A DNA stretch of 64,000 nt from Streptomyces sp. NBC_00102 (GTDB lineage Bacteria > Actinomycetota > Actinomycetes > Streptomycetales > Streptomycetaceae), in the NCBI RefSeq assembly GCF_026343115.1, contig NZ_JAPEMC010000001.1:4235501-4299500 (forward strand), read 5' to 3'. Below are positions 1 through 10,066 of this stretch, piece by piece. The first letter of the stretch is position 1, and the number at the start of each line of letters is the position of its first letter. Both the position numbers and the translations under genes were made by a program. The notes under the pieces were generated by a model. The model made no database searches, was not told the DNA's origin, and worked only from the letters and a program-made list of their open reading frames with translations.

Positions 1-12
1 GGGTACGGGGGC

Positions 13-372
13 TCAGCGCCCGGCGGCGGCGGGCGGGGCGGTCTTCGCGCGGGTGCGGTCCAGGAAGCGCTGGAGCGCCGCGTTCTCGATCTGGAATACC
101 TCGACCCCGCCTCCGCCGGCCGAGTGCAGCTCCAGCATCAACTGCGCCCGCCCGGCGGGCCAGAGGCGTACCTCGCCGCTCTCGACCGGGGCGTTCATGC
201 CGTCCTCCAGGAGTTCGCGGCCGAGCGCCCAGTCGGCGCCGCCGTCGAAGACGAGGTGGACGGTGCCGGGGTCGACGTCGGCGTCGTAGCGCAGGTCGAC
301 CGGGACCGGGCGCGTGAGCGGGCCGTCGGTGATGAGACGGGCCCGGGTGTGTTCTTCGATCACGGGAGACAT
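13..372 (-). CDS. SsgA-like (SALP family) sporulation protein
   Basis: A 119-residue protein resembling the SsgA/SsgB family, which occurs only in morphologically complex actinomycetes and controls where septa and peptidoglycan are laid down during sporulation. The family-like core is visible: a polar N-terminus, PVPVDLRYDADVDPGTVHL, then a WALGRELL stretch and the GEVRLWPAGR motif typical of SALPs. A TTG start 33 bases upstream is possible, but the ATG at 372 is preceded by a good AGGAGGA at about 8 nt, so it is preferred. It is divergent from the ECF metal transporter. Which SALP subgroup it belongs to cannot be told from this read. Confidence 0.85.
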   Translation of the reverse strand: MSPVIEEHTRARLITDGPLTRPVPVDLRYDADVDPGTVHLVFDGGADWALGRELLEDGMNAPVESGEVRLWPAGRAQLMLELHSAGGGGVEVFQIENAALQRFLDRTRAKTAPPAAAGR

Positions 373-462
373 CGGCCGACTCCTCCTGTTATTAACACTT
401 TGCAATCTAATGTCCCATATTTCACGGCGCGTGCGCGGTCCGTAAATGTAGGGGATGCGCTC

Positions 463-479
463 TTGCGCATGGTTTGCAA
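463..479 (+). promoter_or_regulatory. Candidate Nur box (nickel-responsive operator)
   Basis: The sequence is TTGCGC-ATGGT-TTGCAA. It fits the Streptomyces Nur consensus tTGCaa-N5-ttGCAA, and the dyad extends to 19 bp (CTTGCGCA/TTTGCAAG). It sits about 10 bases upstream of a TATGAT -10-like hexamer (488-493), so bound Nur would cover the -35 region of the transporter promoter. Nur is a Fur-family repressor that shuts nickel uptake when nickel is plentiful. The match is seen directly; the regulation is inferred. Confidence 0.65.
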
Positions 480-586
480 GAGCACCCTATGATGGGTGGG
501 TTCTGGTCGCTGCCGGGCGCACACCGCTGCCCGCGCCCAGGTCGGACGTCCACATCCCGCCGACCCCGCAGAAGCGGAGCCCACCC

Positions 587-1660
587 ATGCATGTACCCGA
601 CGGTTTCATCAACGCACCTGTCTCCGTGGCCACCGGTGTCGTCGCCGCGGGCGCCGTCGCGGTCAGCCTGCGCGGTGCCCGCCGCGAACTGGGTGAACGC
701 ACCGCCCCGCTCGCCGGGCTGATGGCCGCCTTCATCTTCGCCGTGCAGATGCTGAACTTCCCGGTCGCCGCCGGCACCAGCGGGCATCTCCTCGGCGGGG
801 CGCTGGCCGCGATACTCGTCGGGCCCTACACCGGGGTCCTCTGCGTCACCGTGGTGCTGCTGATGCAGGGCATCCTGTTCGCGGACGGCGGCCTCACCGC
901 CCTCGGCGTCAACATCACGGACATGGGCGTCGTCACCACCGTCGTCGGTTACGTGGTGTTCCGTCTGCTGATGCGGGCCCTGCCGCGCCGCCGGTCCACC
1001 GTCACGGTCGCCTCCTTCGTCGCCGCGCTGGTCTCCGTGCCCGCCGCCGCCGTCGCCTTCACGCTCATGTACTGGATCGGCGGCACCACCGACATCCCCA
1101 TCGGCGAGGTCTTCAAGGCGATGGTCGGGATCCACGTCCTCATCGGCATCGGTGAGGCGGTCATCACCGCCGCCACGGTCGGCGCCGTCATCGCGGTCCG
1201 CCCCGACCTGGTGCACGGTGCCAAGGGCTTCGCCGCGCCGCTCAAGCTCCGCGTGGACGGGCAGCTGATCGACGCGGCCCCCGCCGCGAAGCCTGCCGTC
1301 GGCGTCGCGACCCGCTCCACGCGCGGTCTGCTGGCCGGCGGCCTGCTCACCGCGCTCGTGCTGGCCGGTGTCGTCTCGTACTACGCCTCCTCCAGCCCCG
1401 ACGGACTGGAGAAGGTCGCCACCGACAAGGGCATCGACCGGAACGTCGAGGAGCACGCCTCCGCCGACTCCCCGCTCGCCGACTACGGCGTCAAGGACGT
1501 GGACGACGCCCGCCTCTCCGGCGGCCTCGCCGGGGTCATCGGCGTCGGTGTCACCGTCGTCGTGGGCGGCACGGTGTTCTGGGTGATCCGCCGCCGCCGG
1601 GACGACGGCGCCGACGTGACCGCCGCAGGGGCAGCCGCCCCGCTCGCCGAGAAGGTCTGA
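587..1660 (+). CDS. cbiM: ECF transporter S component, CbiM/NikM-type fused to an N-like domain
   Basis: This 357-residue membrane protein is the substrate-binding (S) component of an energy-coupling factor transporter for Ni2+ or Co2+. Residues 1 to about 210 are CbiM/NikM-like, starting with MHVPDGF; the extreme N-terminal Met-His coordinates the metal in this family. The C-terminal part carries the PDGLE motif at 271-275, a periplasmic-type loop and a final membrane segment, so it is an N-component fused in frame. The start at ATG 587 is fixed by the required MH N-terminus and a GGAG 7 nt upstream. It is followed closely by cbiQ and cbiO. The PDGLE domain and the upstream Nur box favour nickel (NikMN), but sequence alone cannot exclude cobalt. 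Confidence 0.9.
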   Translation: MHVPDGFINAPVSVATGVVAAGAVAVSLRGARRELGERTAPLAGLMAAFIFAVQMLNFPVAAGTSGHLLGGALAAILVGPYTGVLCVTVVLLMQGILFADGGLTALGVNITDMGVVTTVVGYVVFRLLMRALPRRRSTVTVASFVAALVSVPAAAVAFTLMYWIGGTTDIPIGEVFKAMVGIHVLIGIGEAVITAATVGAVIAVRPDLVHGAKGFAAPLKLRVDGQLIDAAPAAKPAVGVATRSTRGLLAGGLLTALVLAGVVSYYASSSPDGLEKVATDKGIDRNVEEHASADSPLADYGVKDVDDARLSGGLAGVIGVGVTVVVGGTVFWVIRRRRDDGADVTAAGAAAPLAEKV

Positions 1661-1669
1661 GGCGCCTCC

Positions 1670-2431
1670 ATGGGCGCCGGCCACGCGCACCGTCTCTACC
1701 GGCACGGGCACTCGCCCGTCCACCGGCTCCCCCCGCACTGCAAACTCGCCGCCGTCTTCTGCTTCGTCCTCGTCGTGGTCTCCACCCCGCGCGAGGCGGT
1801 GTGGGCGTTCGCGCTGTACGCCGTGCTTCTCGCGGCCGTCGCGGCGGCGGCCCGGATGCCGGCCGGGTACCTGCTGAAGCGCCTCGTCATCGAGGTGCCG
1901 TTCGTGGCGTTCGCGCTGCTCATGCCGTTCTTCGTACCGGGTGAGCGGACCGAGTTCCTCGGTCTGCACCTGAGCGTGGCCGGCCTCTGGGGCGCCTGGA
2001 ACGTCCTCGCCAAGGGCACCCTCGGCGTCGCCGCCTCGGTGATCCTCGCCTCCACCACCGAACTCCGCGCGCTGCTGCTCGGCCTCCAGCGGCTCAGGCT
2101 GCCGCCCCTCCTCGTCCAGATCGCGTCCTTCATGATCCGGTACGGGGACGTCATCACCGACGAGATGCGCCGGATGTCCGTCGCCCGCCGTTCCCGGGGG
2201 TTCGAGGCGCGCGGGGTACGCCAGTGGGGTGTCCTCGCCAAGTCCGCCGGGGCCCTCTTCATCCGCTCCTACGAACGCGGCGAGCGGGTCCACCTGGCGA
2301 TGGTCAGCCGGGGGTACACGGGCACCATGCCGGTCATCGACGAGGTGACCGCCTCCCGCGCCCAGTGGGCGTACGCGGCGGCCCTTCCGCTGCCCGCCCT
2401 GGTCGTCTGCGCCCTCGGCTGGGTCCTCTGA
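1670..2431 (+). CDS. cbiQ: ECF transporter transmembrane (T) component CbiQ/NikQ
   Basis: A 253-residue membrane protein forming the T subunit that couples the S component to the ATPase. It has a basic, His-rich N-terminus (GHAHRLYRHGHSPVHRLP), several membrane segments, and the CbiQ-family coupling region with ARRSRGFEAR and a second RSYERGERV helix that would dock into the ATPase grooves. It begins 9 bases after the previous stop and lies in the same operon. Its length is normal for CbiQ. Confidence 0.92.
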   Translation: MGAGHAHRLYRHGHSPVHRLPPHCKLAAVFCFVLVVVSTPREAVWAFALYAVLLAAVAAAARMPAGYLLKRLVIEVPFVAFALLMPFFVPGERTEFLGLHLSVAGLWGAWNVLAKGTLGVAASVILASTTELRALLLGLQRLRLPPLLVQIASFMIRYGDVITDEMRRMSVARRSRGFEARGVRQWGVLAKSAGALFIRSYERGERVHLAMVSRGYTGTMPVIDEVTASRAQWAYAAALPLPALVVCALGWVL

Positions 2432-2498
2432 CCACCGGACCCGCCCCCGCCCGCCCACGGGCCCCCCCCCGTACCTCCCCTTCCGCGACACTGCTGGG

Positions 2499-3299
<801 letters not shown>

Positions 3300-3341
3300 C
3301 CCCGGCCCCGCCGGACCTGCGCCGCAATGCAGGATGGGGGC

Positions 3342-4526
3342 ATGAGCGGGAGCGCGGAAGCAGGCGTGGACGTACGGGGCACGGTGGCCCCCGGATTCGA
3401 GACGGTCCGGGACGCCTTCGTGCGGAACTTCGAACAGCGCGGTGAGCGCGGCGCGGCCGTCGCCGTCTACCGCGACGGGCGCAAGGTCGTGGACCTCTGG
3501 GCCGGTACGAGAGACGTGGACGGCACCGAGCCCTGGGCGGTCGACACCGTCCAGATCGTCCGCTCGGCGGGCAAGGGCATCGCCGCCGCCGTCCCCCTGA
3601 TGCTGCACCAGCGCGGACAGGTCGACCTGGACGCCCCGGTCGGCACCTACTGGCCCGAGTTCAAGGCGAACGGCAAGGAACGCGTCCTCGTACGCGACCT
3701 CCTCGCCCACCGCGCCGGCGTCCCCGCCCTGGACCGCCCGCTCACCCCCGCCGAGGCCGCCGACGGCCACACCGGCCCGGCCGCCGTCGCCGCCCAGCGC
3801 CCCCAGTGGGAGCCCGGCACCGACCACGGCTACCACGCCCAGACCTACAGCTGGCTCATCGGCGAACTCGTCCTCCGGGCCACCGGCCGGACCATCGGCC
3901 GCTGGATCGCCGAGGAGATCGGCCGCCCCCTCGGCCTCGACTTCTGGTTCGGACTGCCCGCCGACGAGGCCCACCGCATCGGCCGCATCGGCCCCGTGGA
4001 ACCCCCCGCAACCGGAGACCCGGGTGTCCTGCGGATGCGCCCCAAGCGCTCCGTCACCGAGGCGTACGCCGACCCGCACTCGCTGACCCGCCGGGCCTTC
4101 GGCGCGATCGACCCGGGCCCGGACGAGAACGACCCCGCCTACCGGACCGCCGAACTCCCCGCTTCCAACGGCATCGCCACCGCCCGCGCCCTCGCCCGCT
4201 GCTACGCCGCGATGATCGGCGACGTCGACGGCCACCGCCTCTTCGCTCCGGCCACCCTCACCCTGGCCCGCACCGAGGAGTCCAACGGCCCCGACCGCGT
4301 CCTCGTCGTCAACACCCGTTTCGGACTCGGCTACATGCTCCACGGCCCCGCCGCCCCTCTGCTCGGCCCCGGCTCCTTCGGCCACCCCGGCCGCGGCGGC
4401 TCCCTCGGTTTCGCCGACCCCGAGTCCCGTATCGCCCTCGGCTACGTCACCAACGGCCTCCAGAAGGGAGTCACCGCCGACCCACGGGCCCAGGCCCTGA
4501 TCCGGGCGGTGCGCTCGGCGCTCTGA
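3342..4526 (+). CDS. Serine hydrolase of the class C beta-lactamase/esterase fold
   Basis: A 394-residue protein of the beta-lactamase-related family (EstB-like esterases and carboxypeptidases). The SxxK nucleophile motif is visible as SAGK at residues 75-78 in VRSAGKGIAAAV, followed by a YHAQTY segment where the family has its catalytic Tyr, and a C-terminal GHPGRGGS loop in the HxG/GGS position. No signal peptide is seen, so it should act in the cytoplasm. The ATG at 3342 has GGATGGGGG just upstream; an ATG at 3327 is less likely. The substrate is unknown. It is not obviously linked to the metal transporter upstream. Confidence 0.85.
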   Translation: MSGSAEAGVDVRGTVAPGFETVRDAFVRNFEQRGERGAAVAVYRDGRKVVDLWAGTRDVDGTEPWAVDTVQIVRSAGKGIAAAVPLMLHQRGQVDLDAPVGTYWPEFKANGKERVLVRDLLAHRAGVPALDRPLTPAEAADGHTGPAAVAAQRPQWEPGTDHGYHAQTYSWLIGELVLRATGRTIGRWIAEEIGRPLGLDFWFGLPADEAHRIGRIGPVEPPATGDPGVLRMRPKRSVTEAYADPHSLTRRAFGAIDPGPDENDPAYRTAELPASNGIATARALARCYAAMIGDVDGHRLFAPATLTLARTEESNGPDRVLVVNTRFGLGYMLHGPAAPLLGPGSFGHPGRGGSLGFADPESRIALGYVTNGLQKGVTADPRAQALIRAVRSAL

Positions 4527-4553
4527 GGCGGCCCTGCCCGGCCGCGCGGCAGC

Positions 4554-5501
4554 TCAGCTCAGGACGACCGGGTTGGTGAGTGCCGCCATGTGCCCGCGCA
4601 GATCGCGTACTTCGGCGCGGACGAACCCCGACCCGGTTGCGGTGGTGCCCCATTCGACTTCGCCGAGGCCCTCCGGCGAAAGCTCGGCGTGGTGGACCGC
4701 TCCTCGTTCGGTGTGGAAGGAGACGGTCCCGTACGGGACACCCCGTACCCGTGCTCGTACGACGACCTCCCGCCCACGGGTGTCGAGGCACCCGCCCACC
4801 TCCGCCGTCTCCGCACCGGCCGTGGCGGTGAACGACACGTCCACGGAGGCCGATCCGGCGATCCAGCTCCGCCCGGCACGCAGGGCGGCGAGCACGGCGG
4901 GGGTGCTCAGCCCCTCCGCGAGTACTACGGTGTGCGGCACGCCGAGCTGGCCCGCCAGATGCGCGTCGCTGTTCCCCACGGCGGGCCGCCACCGGCCCCG
5001 GTGGACGTCGGCCGCCAGGCCCCGCCCCCACTCGGCCAGCGCCGCTTCGTTGTCCGCGTTCCAGGGGAGGGCCGACGTCCAGAGGCCGTTCCACACCTCG
5101 ACCGCGTCGAAGCCCTCGTACGCGTACGCGAACGTCCCGGACGGGTACGGCGCATGCGGATGCGCGGCCACGCAGATCCCGCCGGTCCGGTGCACCTGGT
5201 CCAGGCGGGGGCCGATCCGCCCGTCCAGAACCCCGTACTCCCAGCTGACGACCTCCCCCGGCCCGATGCCGAGCGCGAGCCAGTGGCCGGTCGCCGTCGT
5301 CACCTCCTCGCCCAGGATCACGAGCAGACCGTCACCTGCCTGCTCGGCCCAATCGGCGTGCGCGGAAGCGGTGTTGTGGTCGGTGGTAGCGACGAAGTCG
5401 AGCCCCGCCGCCCGCGCGGCGGTCGCCAGCTCCGCCGGGGTCAGCTCCCCGTCCGAGTACACCGAATGCACGTGGCAGTCGCCCCGGTACCAGCCCGCCA
5501 T
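4554..5501 (-). CDS. CehA/McbA-type PHP-domain metallohydrolase
   Basis: A 315-residue PHP-superfamily hydrolase. The metal-binding motifs are near the N-terminus: DCHVHSVYSDG, then ATTDHNT, then EEVTT; a later HPHAPYP and an NSDAHL motif complete the usual metal set. The C-terminal third is a beta-rich domain. CehA/McbA relatives include carbaryl hydrolases, but most actinobacterial members have no known substrate. The start at 5501 has GGAGG about 4 nt upstream and begins directly before the PHP motif. It is convergent with the serine hydrolase and divergent from the SDR gene. Confidence 0.85.
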   Translation of the reverse strand: MAGWYRGDCHVHSVYSDGELTPAELATAARAAGLDFVATTDHNTASAHADWAEQAGDGLLVILGEEVTTATGHWLALGIGPGEVVSWEYGVLDGRIGPRLDQVHRTGGICVAAHPHAPYPSGTFAYAYEGFDAVEVWNGLWTSALPWNADNEAALAEWGRGLAADVHRGRWRPAVGNSDAHLAGQLGVPHTVVLAEGLSTPAVLAALRAGRSWIAGSASVDVSFTATAGAETAEVGGCLDTRGREVVVRARVRGVPYGTVSFHTERGAVHHAELSPEGLGEVEWGTTATGSGFVRAEVRDLRGHMAALTNPVVLS

Positions 5502-5625
5502 GACGCCTCCGTCCCGTGTGCCCCGAGTGCGCACCGCCCGAGTCTCGCCCAACTCCGCCGCCGGTGGGCTCGGTTCGGTGCAGCACCCGTGACCGTGCCC
5601 CGTCCCCCGCAGTACGGTCGCCCCC

Positions 5626-6420
5626 ATGACACCCCACGCGCTCGCGCGCTTCGACGGTCACGGCGTCCTCATCACCGGTGCGGGGCAGGGCGTCGGTGCC
5701 GCCACCGCCCGCCGGCTCGCCCGTGAGGGGGCGTCGGTGCTCGTCACCGACCTGGACCCCGCCCGGGCCGGGGCGACCGCCGCGCGGATACGGGACGAGG
5801 GGTGGGCCGCCGACTCCCTCGCCTGCGACGTCGGCGACCGGGCGGCCGTCGAAGCGGCGGTGGCGCACGCGGTCGCGGCCTTCGGGCGGCTCGACGTCCT
5901 GGTGAACAACGCCTACGCGGCGGGCACGGACGCCGAGCTCTTCGAGGACGAGAGCGACGAGATCTGGCAGCGCGACCTGGACATCTGCCTCGGCGGCGCC
6001 TTCCGCTGCTCCCGCGCCGCCCTCCCGCACCTCGCCGCCTCCGGCCGGGGCGCCATCGTCAACATCGGCTCCGTCAACGGCGAACAGGACTTCGGCGGCC
6101 ACGCCTACAGCGCCGCGAAGGCGGGCCTGGCCAGCCTGACCCGTACCCTCGCCGGGCACGCCGGACCGCGCGGGGTGCGCGTCAACCTCATCGCCCCCGG
6201 CACCCTGCGCACCGACGCCTGGGCGGGCCGCGAGGCCGAACTCGACCGGGCCGCCGCCCTCTACCCGCTCGGCCGTGTCGGTGAACCGGACGACATCGCC
6301 GCCGCCGTCGCCTTCCTCGCCTCCCGCGACGCGTCCTGGATCACCGGCACCACCCTGCGGGTGGACGGCGGGCTCCTCGCCGTCAACACGGGCTTCAGGC
6401 GGGCGATGGCGGGGGAGTGA
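5626..6420 (+). CDS. SDR-family NAD(P)-dependent oxidoreductase
   Basis: A 264-residue classical short-chain dehydrogenase/reductase. The Rossmann motif appears as TGAGQGVG, the NNAYA segment corresponds to the NNAG structural motif, and the active site shows Ser in NIGSVNG with YSAAK as the YxxxK pair. The C-terminus has the usual WITGTTLRVDGG. The substrate cannot be predicted. It stands alone between two oppositely oriented genes. Confidence 0.9.
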   Translation: MTPHALARFDGHGVLITGAGQGVGAATARRLAREGASVLVTDLDPARAGATAARIRDEGWAADSLACDVGDRAAVEAAVAHAVAAFGRLDVLVNNAYAAGTDAELFEDESDEIWQRDLDICLGGAFRCSRAALPHLAASGRGAIVNIGSVNGEQDFGGHAYSAAKAGLASLTRTLAGHAGPRGVRVNLIAPGTLRTDAWAGREAELDRAAALYPLGRVGEPDDIAAAVAFLASRDASWITGTTLRVDGGLLAVNTGFRRAMAGE

Positions 6421-6486
6421 ACGGGCGCGCGGGCTACGAGCCGGCGGTCCGACGGGACGCGAACAGGCGCACGGGCGCACGGGCGC

Positions 6487-7338
6487 TCAACCCGTGTGCA
6501 GCATCAGCCCGATGCCGACCACCATCAGCCCGGCCGCCGCGATCCGCGGGGCGCCGAACCGCTCCTTGAAGAGCAGGGCACCCAGCGCCGCGCCCACGAT
6601 GATCGAGGACTCCCGCAGCGCCGCGACGGGGGCGAGCGGCGCGCGGGTCTGGGCCCACAGCACCAGCCCGTAGGCGGTCACCGAGAGCGCCGCCCCGCCC
6701 AGTCCACGCAGTGCCAACGGGCGCAACTGGCGGCCCAGGTGGCCGCGTCGCAGAAAGAGGGCGTACGACGGGACGGCGAGGCCCTGCGCGATCATCAGCC
6801 AGGCGATGTACCCCAGAGAACTGCCGGAGGCGCGCACCCCCACCCCGTCCACCGTGGTGTACCCGGCGATGGCGAGGCCCGTCCCGAGCGCCGCCACCAG
6901 GGCCGGCCAGTCCGGGCGGCGGCCGGAGCCCCGGATGCCCCACAGCGCGAGCCCGACCAGCCCCGCCGAGGCCACCGCCACCCCGGCCGTGGCCCAGGCA
7001 CCCGGCCGCTCGCCCACGAAGACGGCGGCCAGGAGCGTCACCACGAGCGGTGCCGTACCCCGGGCGATCGGATACATCTGACCGAAGTCGCCCAGCGTGA
7101 ACGACCGCATCAGCAGCAGCATGTAGGCGATGTGCAGCAGCGCCGAGACACCCAGGTACGGCCACGCTCCGGCGTCCGGGAAGGGCAGGAACGGCGCGGC
7201 GCCCGCGCAGATCAGCAGCCCGCCACCGGAGATCAGCGTGAAGGAGAGGAGCTGGTCCTTGAGGGCGTGGGCGAGGGCGTTCCACCCGGCGTGGGTGAAC
7301 GCCGCCAGCAGCACCGCACAGGCGACCAGCGGGGTCAC
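6487..7338 (-). CDS. EamA-family (DMT superfamily) transporter
   Basis: A 283-residue membrane protein with about ten hydrophobic segments arranged as two EamA repeats, typical of drug/metabolite exporters. The start is set by a GTG at 7338 whose GTGA overlaps the stop of the upstream ybaK-like gene, which indicates translational coupling; longer reading frames upstream are shadows of that gene. The substrate is unknown. The C-terminal half contains the pattern RESSIIVGAALGALLFKE, common in this family. Confidence 0.88.
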   Translation of the reverse strand: MTPLVACAVLLAAFTHAGWNALAHALKDQLLSFTLISGGGLLICAGAAPFLPFPDAGAWPYLGVSALLHIAYMLLLMRSFTLGDFGQMYPIARGTAPLVVTLLAAVFVGERPGAWATAGVAVASAGLVGLALWGIRGSGRRPDWPALVAALGTGLAIAGYTTVDGVGVRASGSSLGYIAWLMIAQGLAVPSYALFLRRGHLGRQLRPLALRGLGGAALSVTAYGLVLWAQTRAPLAPVAALRESSIIVGAALGALLFKERFGAPRIAAAGLMVVGIGLMLHTG

Positions 7339-7892
7339 GAGGTCCGCTCGCGCACGTCCACCACCGTGCCGCCCGCGTGGGCGATCAGACTCTTCGGGTC
7401 GAGCGGGAACACCGTGTGCGGGGTTCCGGCCGCGGCCCACACGACGCCGTGATCCAGCAGCCCCCGATCGGCCAGCACCCGGGTCCTCGTCACGTGCCCG
7501 AAGGGCGGTACGCCCCCGATCGCGTACCCGGTCGCCTCGCGCACCACGTCGGCGTTCGCGCGCTTCACCTTCCCCGCGCCCAGTACCTCGCGCACCCGCT
7601 CCACGTCCACCCGGGAGGCGCCGTCCATCAGGACGACAACCGGGACGCCATCGGCCACGAAGACCAGCGACTTGGTGATCTCTGCCAGCTCGCAGCCGAT
7701 CGCGGCGGCGGCCTCGGCGGCCGTGCGCGTGGCGTCGGGGAAGCGGCGTACCTCGACCCGGAGACCCAACTCCGCGAGTGCGGAGGCGAATCGGGGGTGC
7801 GCCTCGGAGTGTGCTTCGGAGCGTGCCTCGGGGTGCGCGGCGGAGGTGGTCGGCTGGGATCCGGCGTCGGGGCCGGTGGCGGAGGTGCTCAT
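7335..7892 (-). CDS. ybaK: YbaK/EbsC-type aminoacyl-tRNA deacylase
   Basis: A 185-residue YbaK/ProRS-editing-domain protein that likely hydrolyses mischarged aminoacyl-tRNA in trans. Family features are the KSLVFVADG stretch with the conserved Lys, the VKRANADVV segment, ATGYAIGGVPPFGH (the GxxxGxxPPxGH loop) and the late NPHTVF-like TPHTVFPLDP. The start ATG at 7892 is chosen because domain homology begins soon after. The N-terminal tail has an imperfect repeat EARSEAHSEAH, not part of the fold. It shares a 4-nt overlap with the EamA transporter downstream. Confidence 0.9.
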   Translation of the reverse strand: MSTSATGPDAGSQPTTSAAHPEARSEAHSEAHPRFASALAELGLRVEVRRFPDATRTAAEAAAAIGCELAEITKSLVFVADGVPVVVLMDGASRVDVERVREVLGAGKVKRANADVVREATGYAIGGVPPFGHVTRTRVLADRGLLDHGVVWAAAGTPHTVFPLDPKSLIAHAGGTVVDVRERTS

Positions 7893-8045
7893 GATCCGCA
7901 GGCTACTCGCGCGAACGGGCGCGGCGCAGCACCGTTTTGGCGCACCGGGAACGTCCGTTCGGCTGCATCGAGGCTGCCCCGCACGTGGCGGTGTGCCGGT
8001 CCATGGGCCGGCGCACCGTCGTCGGGCCATCGGTACCGCGCGGGT

Positions 8046-9674
8046 TCACCCCGCGCCCAGCACCGCCGCCACGACCGGCCCGGCCGCGTCGCCGCCGTGA
8101 CCGCCGGACTGGACCACTCCGGCCGCGGCGAGGTCGTTTCTGAAGCCGGTGAACCAGCTGTTGGAGGTTCCCTGCCCGTCCACCTCCGCCGAACCCGTCT
8201 TGGCGCCCTTGTCGCCGTCGATCGAGCCCATGGCCTTTGCGGCCGTGCCCCATGAAGCGGTGGCCCGCATCATGGTGTTGAGCTGCTGGACGACGGAAGT
8301 GGGCAGCGAGCGTGACGCCTTGGCGGGCATCCGGCCGTCCAGGTCCAGCGGCACGATGACCGGCTGGATGAACGTCCCGGTGTGGGCGGTGGCCGTGATG
8401 GACGCCATGTTGAGGACGTTCATCTGGATCGTGCCCTGACCGATGTACTGGGCGGCGGCCTCACCGCCGACCTCCTCGGGCACGCTGCCGTCCCGGGTGG
8501 TGACCCCGGTCTTCCAGTCCAGCCCGATCCCGAAGACCTCCTTCGCCTCCTTCGCCAGCGCCGAGTCGTCATGCACCTCGTCGATGAGCTTGATGAAGCC
8601 GGTGTTGCAGGAGTTCGCGAAGGTCTGGGTGAAGGTGCTGCCGTCCGGGAGCGAGAAGTTGTTCAGGTTGTGGAAGGTGCGACTTCGCCACGTCGCTTCC
8701 ACGGGGCACTCGACGGCCCCGTTCGCCGTGGCCACGCCGCGCTCCAGCAGCATCGCGGCGGTCACGATCTTCATCGTCGATCCGGGCGCCTGTGCACCCT
8801 CCAGCGCCACGTTGAACTCGGTCGCGGGGTTGTTGGCGATGGCCCGGATGGCTCCGGTGGACGGCCTGACCGCGACGACGGACGCCCCGCTGAACTGCTT
8901 CACGGCCTTCTCCGCCGCCGCCTGGACGTTCGCGTCGATGGTCGTCTGGACCTTGCCGGGCTTGCCCTTGGCGAGGGTGAGCAGGGTGATGTCGGGGGTG
9001 GCCTCGTCCGCGCCCTTGATCCACGTTTCGATGCCGGGGGTACCGCCCGCCTTCTCCCCGTACTTCTTGCGGAGCGTGGCGATGACCGGTCCGAGCGACG
9101 GGTACGTGTCCGGGCTGAGCACCACGCCGTTGCGGTCCACCGCCTCGATCTCCGGTGAGGACGACTCTCCGGTGACGAGTGTCGTTCCCTTGGCCAACTT
9201 CGGGTGGACGACGGTCGGCTGCCAGTCGACGAGCGGCTTGTGGGTGGTCTGCCCGCGCACCACGGTCAACTCGGAGGAGTACGAGAGCGGCTTGCTCTGC
9301 CCCTCGAACGAGACGGTCCCCTTCACCGTGTACGGGACCTTCGCCCCGACCGCCGGCCCCGGGGTGATGACCACGTGCTCGATGTGCGCCTCGGCGGAGT
9401 ACCCGGTCAGTACGGGCTCCGCCTCCACCGGGTTGTTCGTCAACTGCGCGGCGCCCGGACCGTTCCCGGTGGACCAGGCGGCGAAGAACGCCTTCGACGT
9501 CGCGGCGATCTCCTTGGCGTCCGGCGGCCCGGTCTTCACCGTGGCGGGCGCGCTGGTCGAGCCGATGCCGCCGCTCCCGTCCCCGGACAGCACGTTGTAC
9601 GCGCCGTAACTCAGCCCCCCGGCCACCAGCACGAACACCCCGCCGACGATGGCGACTTTGGCTCCGCTTCGCAT
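8046..9674 (-). CDS. Penicillin-binding transpeptidase with N-terminal NTF2-like domain
   Basis: A 542-residue class B-like penicillin-binding protein. A single membrane anchor ([20 protein letters not shown]) is followed by an NTF2-like/MecA-N domain, a dimerisation segment and the transpeptidase domain. All three catalytic motifs are present: STMK at 299-302, SCN at 355-357 and KTG at 492-494. The ATG at 9674 has GGGGGAGGA about 9 nt upstream; a TTG start upstream is less likely. It would cross-link peptidoglycan outside the membrane. Streptomyces have several such paralogues, and which process this one serves is not clear. Confidence 0.92.
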   Translation of the reverse strand: MRSGAKVAIVGGVFVLVAGGLSYGAYNVLSGDGSGGIGSTSAPATVKTGPPDAKEIAATSKAFFAAWSTGNGPGAAQLTNNPVEAEPVLTGYSAEAHIEHVVITPGPAVGAKVPYTVKGTVSFEGQSKPLSYSSELTVVRGQTTHKPLVDWQPTVVHPKLAKGTTLVTGESSSPEIEAVDRNGVVLSPDTYPSLGPVIATLRKKYGEKAGGTPGIETWIKGADEATPDITLLTLAKGKPGKVQTTIDANVQAAAEKAVKQFSGASVVAVRPSTGAIRAIANNPATEFNVALEGAQAPGSTMKIVTAAMLLERGVATANGAVECPVEATWRSRTFHNLNNFSLPDGSTFTQTFANSCNTGFIKLIDEVHDDSALAKEAKEVFGIGLDWKTGVTTRDGSVPEEVGGEAAAQYIGQGTIQMNVLNMASITATAHTGTFIQPVIVPLDLDGRMPAKASRSLPTSVVQQLNTMMRATASWGTAAKAMGSIDGDKGAKTGSAEVDGQGTSNSWFTGFRNDLAAAGVVQSGGHGGDAAGPVVAAVLGAG

Positions 9675-10010
9675 GGTTGCGGTTCCTCCCCCGTAGTTCC
9701 TCTTGAACGTGTTCAAGAATCTGCTTGCACGGGTGACTGTACGGGACATGTGTGCGTGGCGAGAAGGTTGTTATCGGAACGGGACGATGCCTTGGGGAGC
9801 GCTCTCCCCGGCGTTGGCCGGTTCTCGTCGGTGCGCGGGGCGGGCCGGGCGCAGGGCGGAGAAGGCGGGGGGAGGGGCCGGTGGTCGGCCTTCGTCGCCG
9901 TCGCCGGTCTCCAGGGCTGGGAGCACGGCTGCGACCTGTTCCCGCTGACGGACGCGGCCGGCGATCTCGTCCGGCCCCTCCAGGGCCGCGAGGTCCGGGT
10001 CGACCTACGC
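9675..10010 (+). other. Gene-free stretch with coding-like composition, possible gene remnant
   Basis: This gap separates the penicillin-binding protein start from the pmt terminator. On the plus strand about 9890-10005 reads without stops with strong G/C third positions (for example [16 protein letters not shown]), but no start or convincing stop frames it. The complementary strand also has an open frame ended by a TAA near 9772 with no usable start. It may be decayed coding sequence; no function is assigned. Confidence 0.25.
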
Positions 10011-10051
10011 AGGAGGGCCCGGCACCGTCGTCCACGGTGCCGGGCCCTCCT
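10011..10051 (-). terminator. Strong hairpin terminator after pmt
   Basis: A perfect 18-bp inverted repeat (AGGAGGGCCCGGCACCGT and its complement) with a 5-base loop lies 15 bases beyond the pmt stop. It lacks a long T tract, as is usual for Streptomyces terminators. Confidence 0.85.
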
Positions 10052-10066
10052 GTCGCGTTTCCGCGG

